Source: UBA6136 sp044378425
GTDB taxonomy: Bacteria > Pseudomonadota > Gammaproteobacteria > Methylococcales > Methylococcaceae
DNA: 9,662 nucleotides
NCBI GenBank assembly: GCA_044378425.1
Contig: JBILXN010000086.1
Span: forward strand, 1-9,662
Direction: 5' to 3'
The position numbers and the translations under genes were made by a program. How positions within the stretch are numbered: position 1 is the first letter of the stretch; each line of letters opens with the position of its first letter. This document shows positions 1-6,343 of the stretch, in pieces. The notes beneath the pieces are model-generated. The model ran no database searches, was not told the DNA's origin, and worked only from the letters and a program-made list of their open reading frames with translations.

Positions 1-384
1 GACATCCCGTTCCAGCCCATGGAGGGCGTCCAGATGACGGTTTTGTACGATAAACAGGAGGCTCAATCGATCGCGTATACGTTCAGCGTCAGCAGCCGAT
101 ATATTCAGCCTAGCGATATGAAAGCTGCGATTATCCCGACAGTTGTAGACGAACCGAAAGCGGGTCCAGTTGTCACGCACCAGGCGGATGTAGTCGTGTT
201 CGTTCTGGAAATGGTAGACGGTGTCGCCGGTCTTGAGCGCTGTGTGTCCACCACTGGCGGTGCCGACATTGGCGTCGATATAGATGAATGCGATATCGCC
301 CCTGTCCTCGCGGGCGCTCGCTAGGGCAGGTGTCAGGATGAGTAAGGCTAGCCCCAGCCAAAAACTGCCATGGTAGCCCGGCAC
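1..384 (-). CDS. Secreted/periplasmic protein of unknown function, partial (C-terminus outside window)
   Basis: This frame is open from a GTG at 384 to the window edge, giving 128 codons of a longer protein. It has no in-frame ATG nearby, so GTG is the only sensible start. Residues 1-24 look like a signal peptide: a hydrophobic stretch around 8-22 ending in ALASA, with likely cleavage after A24. The mature part begins with a strand-like segment (IAFIYIDANVG), then SGGHTAL, then TVYHFQ, and later an Arg-rich helical region. The two conserved-looking histidines (GHTAL and YHF) recall periplasmic papain-like or DUF4105/Lnb-N-type proteins, but I cannot confirm a family. The start lies one base after the stop of the upstream lipoprotein gene (TGA-T-GTG) with no strong Shine-Dalgarno, so translational coupling is likely. 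The two products probably act together in the cell envelope, by inference from context only. Confidence 0.7.
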   Translation of the reverse strand, partial: MPGYHGSFWLGLALLILTPALASAREDRGDIAFIYIDANVGTASGGHTALKTGDTVYHFQNEHDYIRLVRDNWTRFRFVYNCRDNRSFHIARLNISAADAERIRDRLSLLFIVQNRHLDALHGLERDV

Positions 385-385
385 A

Positions 386-838
386 TCAGTTTTTATAGCC
401 GGCCTGAATCCAGCGCAGTGCGTCCTTGTTTGCAGTCAGGACATCGGTCAGAAAGGCTTGAGAGGTGATGCTGGTGGCAGGGATTCCGGCTTTCTTGAGG
501 CCCTTGCCGATGCCGTAATAGGTGGCTTTCTCGCTGCGCCAATCACTGATCTTGAATTGGTTGGCCGTTCGTGACAGCGCGGTCGGGAAGTCACTGGCCG
601 TCATCGATGAACCTGCTACCGAGAAGGTCAGGTTGGCGACGTCATCCCGATAGGGGGCTTTTGCTGCATTGACACTGTCCTTGCCGCTCGACGACTCCGA
701 ACTGGAGCCGGATGAGCTGGCGCTGGATTCGACCGACCCCGATAGTGAGGCCGATGAGTCAGAAAAGGAGCATCCCGCCCCGTTAAAAGCCAGACAGAGG
801 GTGAGGGCAGGCAACAACAGGGTGCGGAGATTGGGCAT
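386..838 (-). CDS. Serine-rich putative lipoprotein
   Basis: A 150-residue protein with an N-terminal hydrophobic segment (residues 4-18) followed by NGAGC. C23 is the probable lipidated cysteine, although G at -3 departs from the usual L/V/I of the lipobox. Residues 24-55 are a low-complexity linker in which 19 of 32 residues are serine. A compact domain follows from about 60 to 150, with YRDDV, ISDW, YYGIGKGLKKAGI and a terminal WIQAGYKN. It resembles short putative lipoproteins annotated in Pseudomonas relatives, from memory and not checked. The likely role is an envelope-anchored protein on a flexible tether; no enzymatic motif is visible. It lies 42 bases after the DUF934 gene with no convincing terminator between, so it may be read through from the cysI operon, and it is coupled to the secreted protein downstream. 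No good Shine-Dalgarno precedes the ATG. Confidence 0.75.
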   Translation of the reverse strand: MPNLRTLLLPALTLCLAFNGAGCSFSDSSASLSGSVESSASSSGSSSESSSGKDSVNAAKAPYRDDVANLTFSVAGSSMTASDFPTALSRTANQFKISDWRSEKATYYGIGKGLKKAGIPATSITSQAFLTDVLTANKDALRWIQAGYKN

Positions 839-880
839 GGCTGATGGATCTGAAGTGGCAGAGTTTGATAGGTGCCTGGA

Positions 881-1363
881 TCAGGCGCGCCGCCGATACA
901 GGGGCACTGGCGTATCGGTGGCTGCCTGATAGGTCACGGAGAATTCATCAAAGGCCTTGAGCCGGTCATTCAGATCGGTTCCTTCCGGGAATTCAAAAGC
1001 GTTGACACCCATCCGGCTCAAATAAAACATCTGATCACGCAGGAAATCACCACAGGCTCTGATTTCGCCGCCATAGCCGGAGCGCTCCCGTATGATTCGG
1101 GCCTGGGTGAACACACGTCCATCGGTGAAGGCGGCCATGGTCAGCACGACCAGACCCAAATGGTTGAGGTCGTCGGCAATACGTTCAGGGGCATCGCTTG
1201 CCTGAAGTCTGACACCGACTGCCCCATCGTGACCCAGCAGGCTATCTTTTTCCGCCAGCCAGCGCTCCAGCGAAACGGTCACGTTGCCGCTGGGCACCGG
1301 GTCCCCATCCGCCACATGGCTCCATAGGTTTTCGGCGATGACGCCGTCCTTAATGACTGTCAT
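881..1363 (-). CDS. DUF934 family protein, partner of sulfite reductase
   Basis: The start is set at ATG 1363 (MTVIKDGVI), giving 160 residues, because an AGGAG lies eight bases upstream inside the end of cysI. A longer frame starting at 1411 would overlap cysI deeply and has no such site. The family signature is clear around residues 90-135: FTDGRVFTQAR, RERSGYGGEIRACGDFLRDQ and LSRMGVNAFE. DUF934 proteins are found next to cysI/nirA-type sulfite or nitrite reductases in many proteobacteria. Their biochemical role is not established to my knowledge. No cofactor-binding cysteine cluster is visible (a single Cys in RACGD), so an electron carrier is unlikely. The 14-base overlap with cysI indicates co-transcription and coupled translation. 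It is probably cytoplasmic and an accessory to assimilatory sulfite reduction, by association. Confidence 0.88.
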   Translation of the reverse strand: MTVIKDGVIAENLWSHVADGDPVPSGNVTVSLERWLAEKDSLLGHDGAVGVRLQASDAPERIADDLNHLGLVVLTMAAFTDGRVFTQARIIRERSGYGGEIRACGDFLRDQMFYLSRMGVNAFEFPEGTDLNDRLKAFDEFSVTYQAATDTPVPLYRRRA

Positions 1364-3002
1364 ATACACGCTCCTGAAAGGGCTTGATTCCGATGCGCCG
1401 GACGGTCTCAAGGAATGCTTCTTCCCCCTCCCGCAAGTCTCGGAAGGTCTGGAAAATCTTTTCCATTACCTGAGTGACGTCCTCCTTGGCGATGGACGGC
1501 CCCAGACGTTCCCCCAGGCTGGCATCAGTACTGGACGAACCCCCAAGGGTGATCTGGTACCACTCTTCGCCCTTTTTATCGACACCGAGAATGCCGATAT
1601 GCCCCACGGTATGGTGGCCACAGCCGTTCATGCAGCCTGATATGTTGATCCGGATATCGCCCAGGTCGTAGAGGTAATCCAGATTGTCGAATAAGGTCTG
1701 AATGCCGTTGGCTATGGGGATGGCCGTCGCATTGGCCAGTGAGCAGAAATCAAGGCCAGGGCAGGTAATCATGTCGGTGGCAGTGCCCACATTAGGGGTG
1801 GCCAGTTTCAGCGCGTCTAACTGTTCCCACAGCGCTCTTAAATCACTTTGCCGCACATCGGCCATGACCAGATTCTGGGTGTGGGTGACGCGGACTTCAC
1901 CGAAGCTGTATTGATCCATGAGGTCTGCAACCGCGTCCATCTGGCTGTCAGTCATGTCGCCAGGGGCGCCGCCATGCGGCTTGAGGGACAGGAATACTGC
2001 CCGGTAGCCAGAAACCTTGTGGGCTGCCGTGTTGTGGCGGAACCAGGCGGCAAACGCAGCATTGCTCTGTATTAGGCCGCCTAGATCGGCATCGCTGTCT
2101 GCCAGTGCCTGATAGGGGTGAGGGGTGAAAAATGCGCTCACGCGGTCAATTTCGCTCTGATCCAGCAGCAGCGAGTCGCGGATCAGGGCCCATTCCGCTT
2201 CTACCATCTTGGTGAAGGTCTCAGGGCCGGTTTCCTTGACCAGAATCTTGATGCGGGCCTTGTATTTGTTATCGCGACGGCCATAGCGGTTATAGACCCT
2301 TAATATGGCCTCAAGATAGGACAGCAGGTGGCGTTTTTCCAGGAAGGGGCGGATGACCACGCCGATAATGGGGGTGCGGCCCAGTCCCCCGCCTGCCAGC
2401 ACTTCAAAACCAATCTCGCCTTGCCCGTTGCGAACCAGTTGCAGCCCAATGTCATGAACCTGGGTTGCTGCGCGATCGCGTTGGGCACCGCTTACGGCAA
2501 TCTTGAATTTGCGAGGGAGAAAGGCAAACTCAGGGTGCAGGGTCGACCATTGACGAATGATCTCGCAGTAGGGGCGCGGATCCTCGAGTTCATCAACGGC
2601 TACTCCGGCCAGATGATCGCTGGTGGTATTGCGGATGCAGTTGCCGCTGGTCTGAATCGCATGCATCTCGACAGAGGCGAGAGCGTCCAGAATATCGGGA
2701 ACGTCCTCCAGTTTTGGCCAGTTGAACTGCAGATTCTGGCGGGTCGTGAAGTGGCCATAGCCTTTGTCAAAGGTACGGGCGATGTGGCCAAACATGCGCA
2801 TCTGCCGCGATGACAGCAGGCCATAGGGTACTGCAATGCGCAGCATGGGGGCATGGCGCTGAAGGTAAAGGCCATTCATGAGCCGCAGCGGGCGGTATTG
2901 GTCTTCAGTCAGTTCACCCGCGAGAAAGCGCCGGGTCTGGTCTCGGAACTGAGCCGCCCGCTCGTTCACCAAGGTCTGGTCGTAGTTGTCGTACTGATAC
3001 AT
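1350..3002 (-). CDS. cysI: Assimilatory sulfite (nitrite) reductase, siroheme/4Fe-4S hemoprotein
   Basis: This 550-residue protein belongs to the ferredoxin-type nitrite/sulfite reductase family, which reduces sulfite to sulfide by six electrons for cysteine synthesis in the cytoplasm. Two ferredoxin-like and two catalytic repeats are recognisable. TTRQNLQFNW (86-95) and TSGNCIRN (118-125) are typical. The siroheme and 4Fe-4S ligands are C414 and C420 (CPGLDFC) and C457 and C461 (CMNGC), all present. Its opening MYQYDNYDQ and length match the Pseudomonas-type CysI that pairs with DUF934 rather than with a CysJ flavoprotein, so the electron donor may be ferredoxin or a separate reductase. No cysJ is visible here. 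Because nitrite and sulfite reductases share this fold, substrate preference is inferred from the DUF934 neighbour. The ATG has only a weak ribosome binding site. A promoter candidate lies at 3051-3079. Confidence 0.92.
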   Translation of the reverse strand: MYQYDNYDQTLVNERAAQFRDQTRRFLAGELTEDQYRPLRLMNGLYLQRHAPMLRIAVPYGLLSSRQMRMFGHIARTFDKGYGHFTTRQNLQFNWPKLEDVPDILDALASVEMHAIQTSGNCIRNTTSDHLAGVAVDELEDPRPYCEIIRQWSTLHPEFAFLPRKFKIAVSGAQRDRAATQVHDIGLQLVRNGQGEIGFEVLAGGGLGRTPIIGVVIRPFLEKRHLLSYLEAILRVYNRYGRRDNKYKARIKILVKETGPETFTKMVEAEWALIRDSLLLDQSEIDRVSAFFTPHPYQALADSDADLGGLIQSNAAFAAWFRHNTAAHKVSGYRAVFLSLKPHGGAPGDMTDSQMDAVADLMDQYSFGEVRVTHTQNLVMADVRQSDLRALWEQLDALKLATPNVGTATDMITCPGLDFCSLANATAIPIANGIQTLFDNLDYLYDLGDIRINISGCMNGCGHHTVGHIGILGVDKKGEEWYQITLGGSSSTDASLGERLGPSIAKEDVTQVMEKIFQTFRDLREGEEAFLETVRRIGIKPFQERVYDSH

Positions 3003-3029
3003 AAGCCGTGACTGTTAGGATGGCCGGAG

Positions 3030-3058
3030 TTAGCCTCAATGCGTGCCGTAAATATACA
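3030..3058 (+). promoter_or_regulatory. Weak candidate promoter for a long nhaD leader
   Basis: TTAGCC (3030-3035) and TATACA (3053-3058) are 17 bases apart on the plus strand, a weak -35 and a reasonable -10. Transcription from here would include the structured element at 3082-3144 in the nhaD transcript. It overlaps the cysI promoter candidate on the other strand, so the two genes could compete for polymerase. Evidence is pattern only. Confidence 0.2.
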
Positions 3059-3079
3059 CCGTTCGGTCGTTTATGAAAA
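3051..3079 (-). promoter_or_regulatory. Candidate sigma70 promoter for cysI
   Basis: Read on the minus strand, TTTTCA (3074-3079) and TATATT (3051-3056) are separated by 17 bases. They match four of six and five of six consensus positions. Transcription would start near 3044, leaving a leader of about 40 bases before the cysI ATG. No CysB site could be identified by eye. Confidence 0.4.
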
Positions 3080-3081
3080 AA

Positions 3082-3144
3082 CAGGAGGAGGCCATTAAGG
3101 GCCGCCGGTCGTCGCTCTGGCGGCGTCCGATGAGGGCCGGGCCC
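3082..3144 (+). ncRNA. Candidate structured 5' leader RNA of nhaD, possibly a Li+/Na+-type riboswitch
   Basis: The plus strand holds a nested hairpin. GCCGCC (3101-3106) pairs exactly with GGCGGC (3119-3124) around a 12-base loop. GG (3099-3100) can extend it with CC (3127-3128), and GGCC (3090-3093) closes it with GGCC (3135-3138). A purine tract AGGAGGAG (3083-3090) looks like a strong Shine-Dalgarno but no ATG, GTG or TTG follows at usable distance, which suggests a structural role. Downstream, GGCCTC (3220-3225) can pair perfectly with GAGGCC (3088-3093) or, with one bulge, with the nhaD ribosome binding region GAGGGCC (3292-3298). Such mutually exclusive pairings are what a translational riboswitch would need. 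Lithium (nhaA-I type) and sodium riboswitches are known upstream of cation antiporter genes, but I cannot recall their consensus well enough to claim a match. Confidence 0.4.
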
Positions 3145-3219
3145 AAATTCAAAGGCTGGATTTCATCTGCTGTAAACAGACTAAATCTCCTAAAAGGCAG
3201 TGAAATTGACTACAATGAC

Positions 3220-3298
3220 GGCCTCATGCCCGCAGGTCACGCACCTTTGGTCTGCAACAGGCGCCAGACTTTAACTTCTAAAAATTCAAGAGAGGGCC
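3220..3298 (+). promoter_or_regulatory. nhaD: Possible anti-Shine-Dalgarno/Shine-Dalgarno pair of nhaD
   Basis: GAGGG at 3292-3296 is a good ribosome binding site seven bases before the TTG at 3304, and it decides that start. It lies in GAGGGCC, which is complementary (one bulged G) to GGCCTC at 3220-3225. Pairing would loop out the intervening 66 bases and hide the site. GGCCC at 3140-3144 is a second possible partner for GGGCC. The stretch between the candidate leader element and nhaD otherwise holds only weak hairpins, for example GTCTG/CAGAC around 3250-3269. Confidence 0.35.
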
Positions 3299-3303
3299 TA
3301 GCT

Positions 3304-4665
3304 TTGTTACGCGCATTCCTTTTGCTATCGCTGATGTTGTTTCTGCCGGAGATTGTCTCGGCCGAAGAGTCTGAGAACCTGGGTCTGACGGGGACGCAAC
3401 GAGGTCTCTATTGCGTTCTGATCTTTATTATCTCCTACGCGTTCGTGATGACCGAGGAGTTTACCCACCTGCGTAAGTCCAAGCCGGTCATTCTGGCTGC
3501 GGGCATTATCTGGGCGCATGTGGCCTATCTGGCATCGACCAATGGCGTACCCGCCGAACAGGTGCACAAAGCGTTTGAGCATGATCTCCGTGAATATGCT
3601 GAATTGTTCCTGTTCCTGTTGGTGGCGATGACCTACATCAATGCGATGGCTGAGCGCAATGTGTTTGAGGCGCTGAGGTCCTGGCTGGTGAGCCGCAAGT
3701 TTGGTTACCGCAAGTTGTTTTGGATTACAGGCATCATTACCTTCTTCCTGTCATCAGTAGCCGATAATCTGACATCGGCGCTACTGGTCGGTGCCGTGGT
3801 GATGGCCGTGGGTGCCAATAGCCCTGCCTTTGTTGCTCTGGGCTTCGTTAATCTGGTCAGTGCTGCCAACGCGGGTGGTGCCTTCAGCCCCTTCGGCGAC
3901 ATTACCACGCTGATGGTGTGGCAGGCGGGCAAGGCCGAGTTCTTCGATTTCTTCCATCTATTCATTCCGTCCATCGTGAACTTTGCAGTTCCGGCCGCGC
4001 TGATGCACTTTGCGATTCCTGACGAAGCACCTTCATTCCCCGACGAAGCCCAGGTGGAAATGAAGCCAGGCGCCCTGGTCATCTGTGGTCTGTTTGGTGT
4101 AACCATTGCGACCGCAGTAGGGTTCAAGCAATTCCTGCATTTGCCGCCTTTCATGGGGATGATGGTAGGTCTTTCCTTCCTGATGCTCTATGGCTACCGC
4201 ATCAAACTGCTGTTCAGCAGCGAGCAGCATGGTACTTTCGACGTGTTTGCCAATGTCCGTGATTCGGAGTGGGATACCCTGCTGTTCTTCTTCGGTGTCG
4301 TATTTGCGGTGGGCGGTCTGGGTTACATCGGTTATCTCGAACTCGCATCAGTCGCCATGTACGACGGACTGGGTGCAACGACTGCCAACATTCTGATCGG
4401 TGTACTGTCGGCCATTGTCGATAACATTCCAGTGATGTTTGCCGTATTGAGCATGAATCCTGATATGGATCTCTATCAGTGGTTGCTGGTTACCCTAACG
4501 GCGGGCGTCGGCGGCACCATGCTATCGGTGGGTTCTGCTGCCGGTGTGGCGCTAATGGGTACGTCCAGGGGGATGTATACCTTCTTTACCCACCTCAAGT
4601 GGACCCCAGCCATTGCGGCGGGCTATGCCGCTTCGATCCTGGTTCATTACTGGATCAATGGCTAA
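3304..4665 (+). CDS. nhaD: NhaD-type Na+(Li+)/H+ antiporter
   Basis: From TTG 3304 this encodes 453 residues. The frame is open further up to an ATG at 3073, but those 77 codons are charged and unlike the family, that ATG lacks a Shine-Dalgarno, and GAGGG sits seven bases before the TTG. The TTG start also places a signal-like hydrophobic segment (residues 2-18, ending EIVSA) at the N-terminus, as in known NhaD proteins. The protein is an inner-membrane antiporter of the ion transporter superfamily with roughly eleven to thirteen membrane segments. The two inverted half-repeats show as DNLTSA (154-159) with NAGGAFSPFGD (189-199), and DNIPVMF (373-379) with GGTMLSVGSAAG (403-414). The conserved Asp and Asn/Ser/Thr residues in these segments are the expected ion-binding sites. 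It exports sodium or lithium in exchange for protons, supporting salt and alkali tolerance. It is a single-gene unit ending in a strong terminator. Confidence 0.9.
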   Translation: MLRAFLLLSLMLFLPEIVSAEESENLGLTGTQRGLYCVLIFIISYAFVMTEEFTHLRKSKPVILAAGIIWAHVAYLASTNGVPAEQVHKAFEHDLREYAELFLFLLVAMTYINAMAERNVFEALRSWLVSRKFGYRKLFWITGIITFFLSSVADNLTSALLVGAVVMAVGANSPAFVALGFVNLVSAANAGGAFSPFGDITTLMVWQAGKAEFFDFFHLFIPSIVNFAVPAALMHFAIPDEAPSFPDEAQVEMKPGALVICGLFGVTIATAVGFKQFLHLPPFMGMMVGLSFLMLYGYRIKLLFSSEQHGTFDVFANVRDSEWDTLLFFFGVVFAVGGLGYIGYLELASVAMYDGLGATTANILIGVLSAIVDNIPVMFAVLSMNPDMDLYQWLLVTLTAGVGGTMLSVGSAAGVALMGTSRGMYTFFTHLKWTPAIAAGYAASILVHYWING

Positions 4666-4687
4666 GGCTAGTCTCTAGCCGCACCCG

Positions 4688-4721
4688 AAAAGGGCGTTGC
4701 CGGAAAGCAACGCCCTTTTTT
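4688..4721 (+). terminator. Intrinsic terminator of nhaD
   Basis: A perfect nine-pair stem GGGCGTTGC (4692-4700) and GCAACGCCC (4707-4715) around loop CGGAAA is extended by A4688-4691 against T4716-4719 and followed by a run of six T. It lies 22 bases after the nhaD stop. The flanking A and T runs could also let it act on the opposite strand, but no gene enters from that side here. Confidence 0.93.
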
Positions 4722-4814
4722 ATGGATTTCGCCTTCTGATGGCGCCCCGTCCCCTGCCATTGACTATGCTTGGGACGACAAGATTGTTGCTACGCAGACT
4801 CAGTGACTGAACCG

Positions 4815-5765
4815 ATGAATGTCTTGTACCCTCCGATTGAACCTTATCGTACCCATTCCTTTGTACGTGATGACCACAAGGTCTACGTCGAGGAATGCGG
4901 TAATCCGATGGGGTTTCCCGTCCTTTTTCTTCATGGTGGGCCGGGTGCTGGCTGCAAGGACCATCACCGTTGTTTTTTTAATCCGCAGAAGTATCGGATC
5001 ATCCTGCTCGATCAGCGTGGATCGGGTCGATCCCTGCCGCATGGTGAACTGGAGCGGAATACCACGGCTGATTTGCTGGATGACATTGATGCCGTCCGCC
5101 ATGAGCTCAAGATTCGCCAATGGTTGCTGTTCGGTGGTTCCTGGGGAGCCACGTTGGCATTGCTGTGCGCCCAGCGCCAGGTGGAAGCGGTAGCAGGGCT
5201 GATTCTGCGGGGCGCTTTCCTAGCGCGACCGGCAGATCTCGAGTGGTTTATCGGATCTGATGGGGTCCGGCGGATTTATCCAGACTATTGGGAGTTTCTG
5301 CTGGCGGGTCGTGCCGGGTCTTGCACAGAGGTGGTCGAGGCCCTTTATGATGCCGTGACGGGGCCCGATGAGCTGGCTCAGCGACGTGCAGCCCGCGCCT
5401 GGGAGCTCTGGAGCGGTCGAGTCTTGCTCGGCGAGGCATTTGACCCTCGCCCATTGGACGAACATGTCACTGGCGAGGCGCTCAATCAGGCCCGGATTGA
5501 ACTTCATTATGCTCGGCATCAATATTTCATTGAGGATAATGCGGTGTTGGCCGGGTGTCCGGCGCTTGTTGAGATTCCCACCATCATCATTCACGGTCGC
5601 CGCGATCTGGTTTGCCCGGTTGATGCCGCTTGGTGTTTACGGCAAGCCCTGCCGCAAGCATCGCTTGAGATTTTGCCTGAGGCTGGACATATCGCTGCGG
5701 GGAGCGACATGATTAATGCGCTGGTAGGCGCTACCGATTCCATGGTTCAACTACTCGGATTGTGA
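4815..5765 (+). CDS. pip: Proline iminopeptidase (alpha/beta hydrolase, peptidase family S33)
   Basis: The start is set at ATG 4815 (MNVLYPPIEPYRTH), giving 316 residues, the usual family length. The frame opens upstream at 4770 but family members begin at this YPPIEPY region. The enzyme cleaves N-terminal proline from peptides in the cytoplasm. HGGPGAG (40-46) forms the oxyanion-hole region and DQRGSGRS (66-73) is the family signature. The catalytic triad is S109 in GGSWG, D264 in GRRDLVCP and H292 in EAGHIA. A helical cap domain covers about residues 140-230. The Shine-Dalgarno is weak. The stop overlaps the first possible start of ubiX (GTGA at 5762-5765), so the two are probably co-transcribed. 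A physiological link to PQQ maturation is conceivable from position but not shown. Confidence 0.92.
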   Translation: MNVLYPPIEPYRTHSFVRDDHKVYVEECGNPMGFPVLFLHGGPGAGCKDHHRCFFNPQKYRIILLDQRGSGRSLPHGELERNTTADLLDDIDAVRHELKIRQWLLFGGSWGATLALLCAQRQVEAVAGLILRGAFLARPADLEWFIGSDGVRRIYPDYWEFLLAGRAGSCTEVVEALYDAVTGPDELAQRRAARAWELWSGRVLLGEAFDPRPLDEHVTGEALNQARIELHYARHQYFIEDNAVLAGCPALVEIPTIIIHGRRDLVCPVDAAWCLRQALPQASLEILPEAGHIAAGSDMINALVGATDSMVQLLGL

Positions 5766-5767
5766 GT

Positions 5768-6337
5768 ATGTCAAACAGACTGATTATCGCTATGACCGGT
5801 GCTACCGGCGCCATCTATGGGCAGCGCTTGCTACAGATTTTGCGTCAGGTTGGCGGCTGGGAGAGTCATCTCATTGTCTCTTCTGCCGGAGCGCTGAATA
5901 TCCAGCACGAACTCAAGCTAAAGCGGAGCGATGTTCATGCAATGGCGGATGTCGTCCATAACATTGACGATATTGCCGCCAGTATCGCCAGTGGTGCGTT
6001 CAGGACTGAGGGAATGATTATTGCCCCTTGTTCCATGAAGACATTGGCGGCGGTAGCTCATGGTTTCGGTGACAATCTCATTTCGCGGGCTGCTGATGTG
6101 GTCCTGAAGGAACGGCGGCGATTGATTGTGGTACCCAGAGAAACACCACTGAACCTGGCGCATATTCGCAATATGGCGGCTGTGACGGAAATGGGCGGCA
6201 TCATCTTTCCACCTTTGCCTGCCTTCTATGGCTCGACCAAGACGCTTCCTCAGTTAATAGATGAGTCCGTGGGGCGAATGCTGTCGCTGGCAGGGGTTGA
6301 TGTCGAGGGGCTTTACGAGCCTTGGGAAGGGTTTTGA
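5768..6337 (+). CDS. ubiX: Flavin prenyltransferase, UbiX/Pad1 family
   Basis: From ATG 5768 this encodes 189 residues (MSNRLIIAMTGATGAIYG), the normal length for the family. A GTG two codons earlier (5762) overlaps the pip stop and is an alternative start. The product attaches dimethylallyl to FMN to make prenylated FMN, the cofactor of UbiD-type decarboxylases, including the one used in ubiquinone synthesis. Visible motifs are the Rossmann-like TGATGAIYG, the SSAG segment, APCSMKTLAAVAHGFGDNLISRA and VPRETPLNLAHIRNM, where flavin and prenyl phosphate bind. No ubiD lies in the window. It converges on pqqE with only six bases between the stop codons and no obvious terminator, so transcripts of the two could overlap. 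Confidence 0.93.
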   Translation: MSNRLIIAMTGATGAIYGQRLLQILRQVGGWESHLIVSSAGALNIQHELKLKRSDVHAMADVVHNIDDIAASIASGAFRTEGMIIAPCSMKTLAAVAHGFGDNLISRAADVVLKERRRLIVVPRETPLNLAHIRNMAAVTEMGGIIFPPLPAFYGSTKTLPQLIDESVGRMLSLAGVDVEGLYEPWEGF

Positions 6338-6343
6338 GTCCGG

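Noticed and set aside
19..324. Plus-strand open frame of 101 codons
   Set aside because: The minus-strand frame has a signal peptide, coupling to the lipoprotein gene and protein-like composition; the plus frame has none.
874..886. Small hairpin GCCTG/CAGGC at the end of the DUF934 gene
   Set aside because: The stem is only five pairs and no T run follows on the minus strand, so it is not a credible terminator.
872..1327. Plus-strand open frame of 151 codons
   Set aside because: It is antisense to the DUF934 gene, which has clear family motifs; the plus-strand product has no recognisable feature.
2328..2813. Plus-strand open frame of 161 codons
   Set aside because: It is the complement of conserved cysI sequence and has no family resemblance.
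3206..3216. TTGACT running into TACAAT before nhaD
   Set aside because: Both look like promoter hexamers but they overlap. Neither has a partner at 16-18 bases, so no promoter is called, although TACAAT alone could serve as a -10.
3705..4154. Minus-strand open frame of 149 codons
   Set aside because: It is the complement of nhaD membrane segments; the composition is explained by the real gene.
4760..4788. TTGACT upstream of the proline iminopeptidase gene as a -35
   Set aside because: The hexamer at 17-base spacing is ATTGTT, a poor -10, so the pip promoter remains unidentified.
4770..4814. Upstream extension of the proline iminopeptidase frame
   Set aside because: Family members start at the YPPIEPY region; the extra 15 residues have no ribosome binding site and no resemblance.
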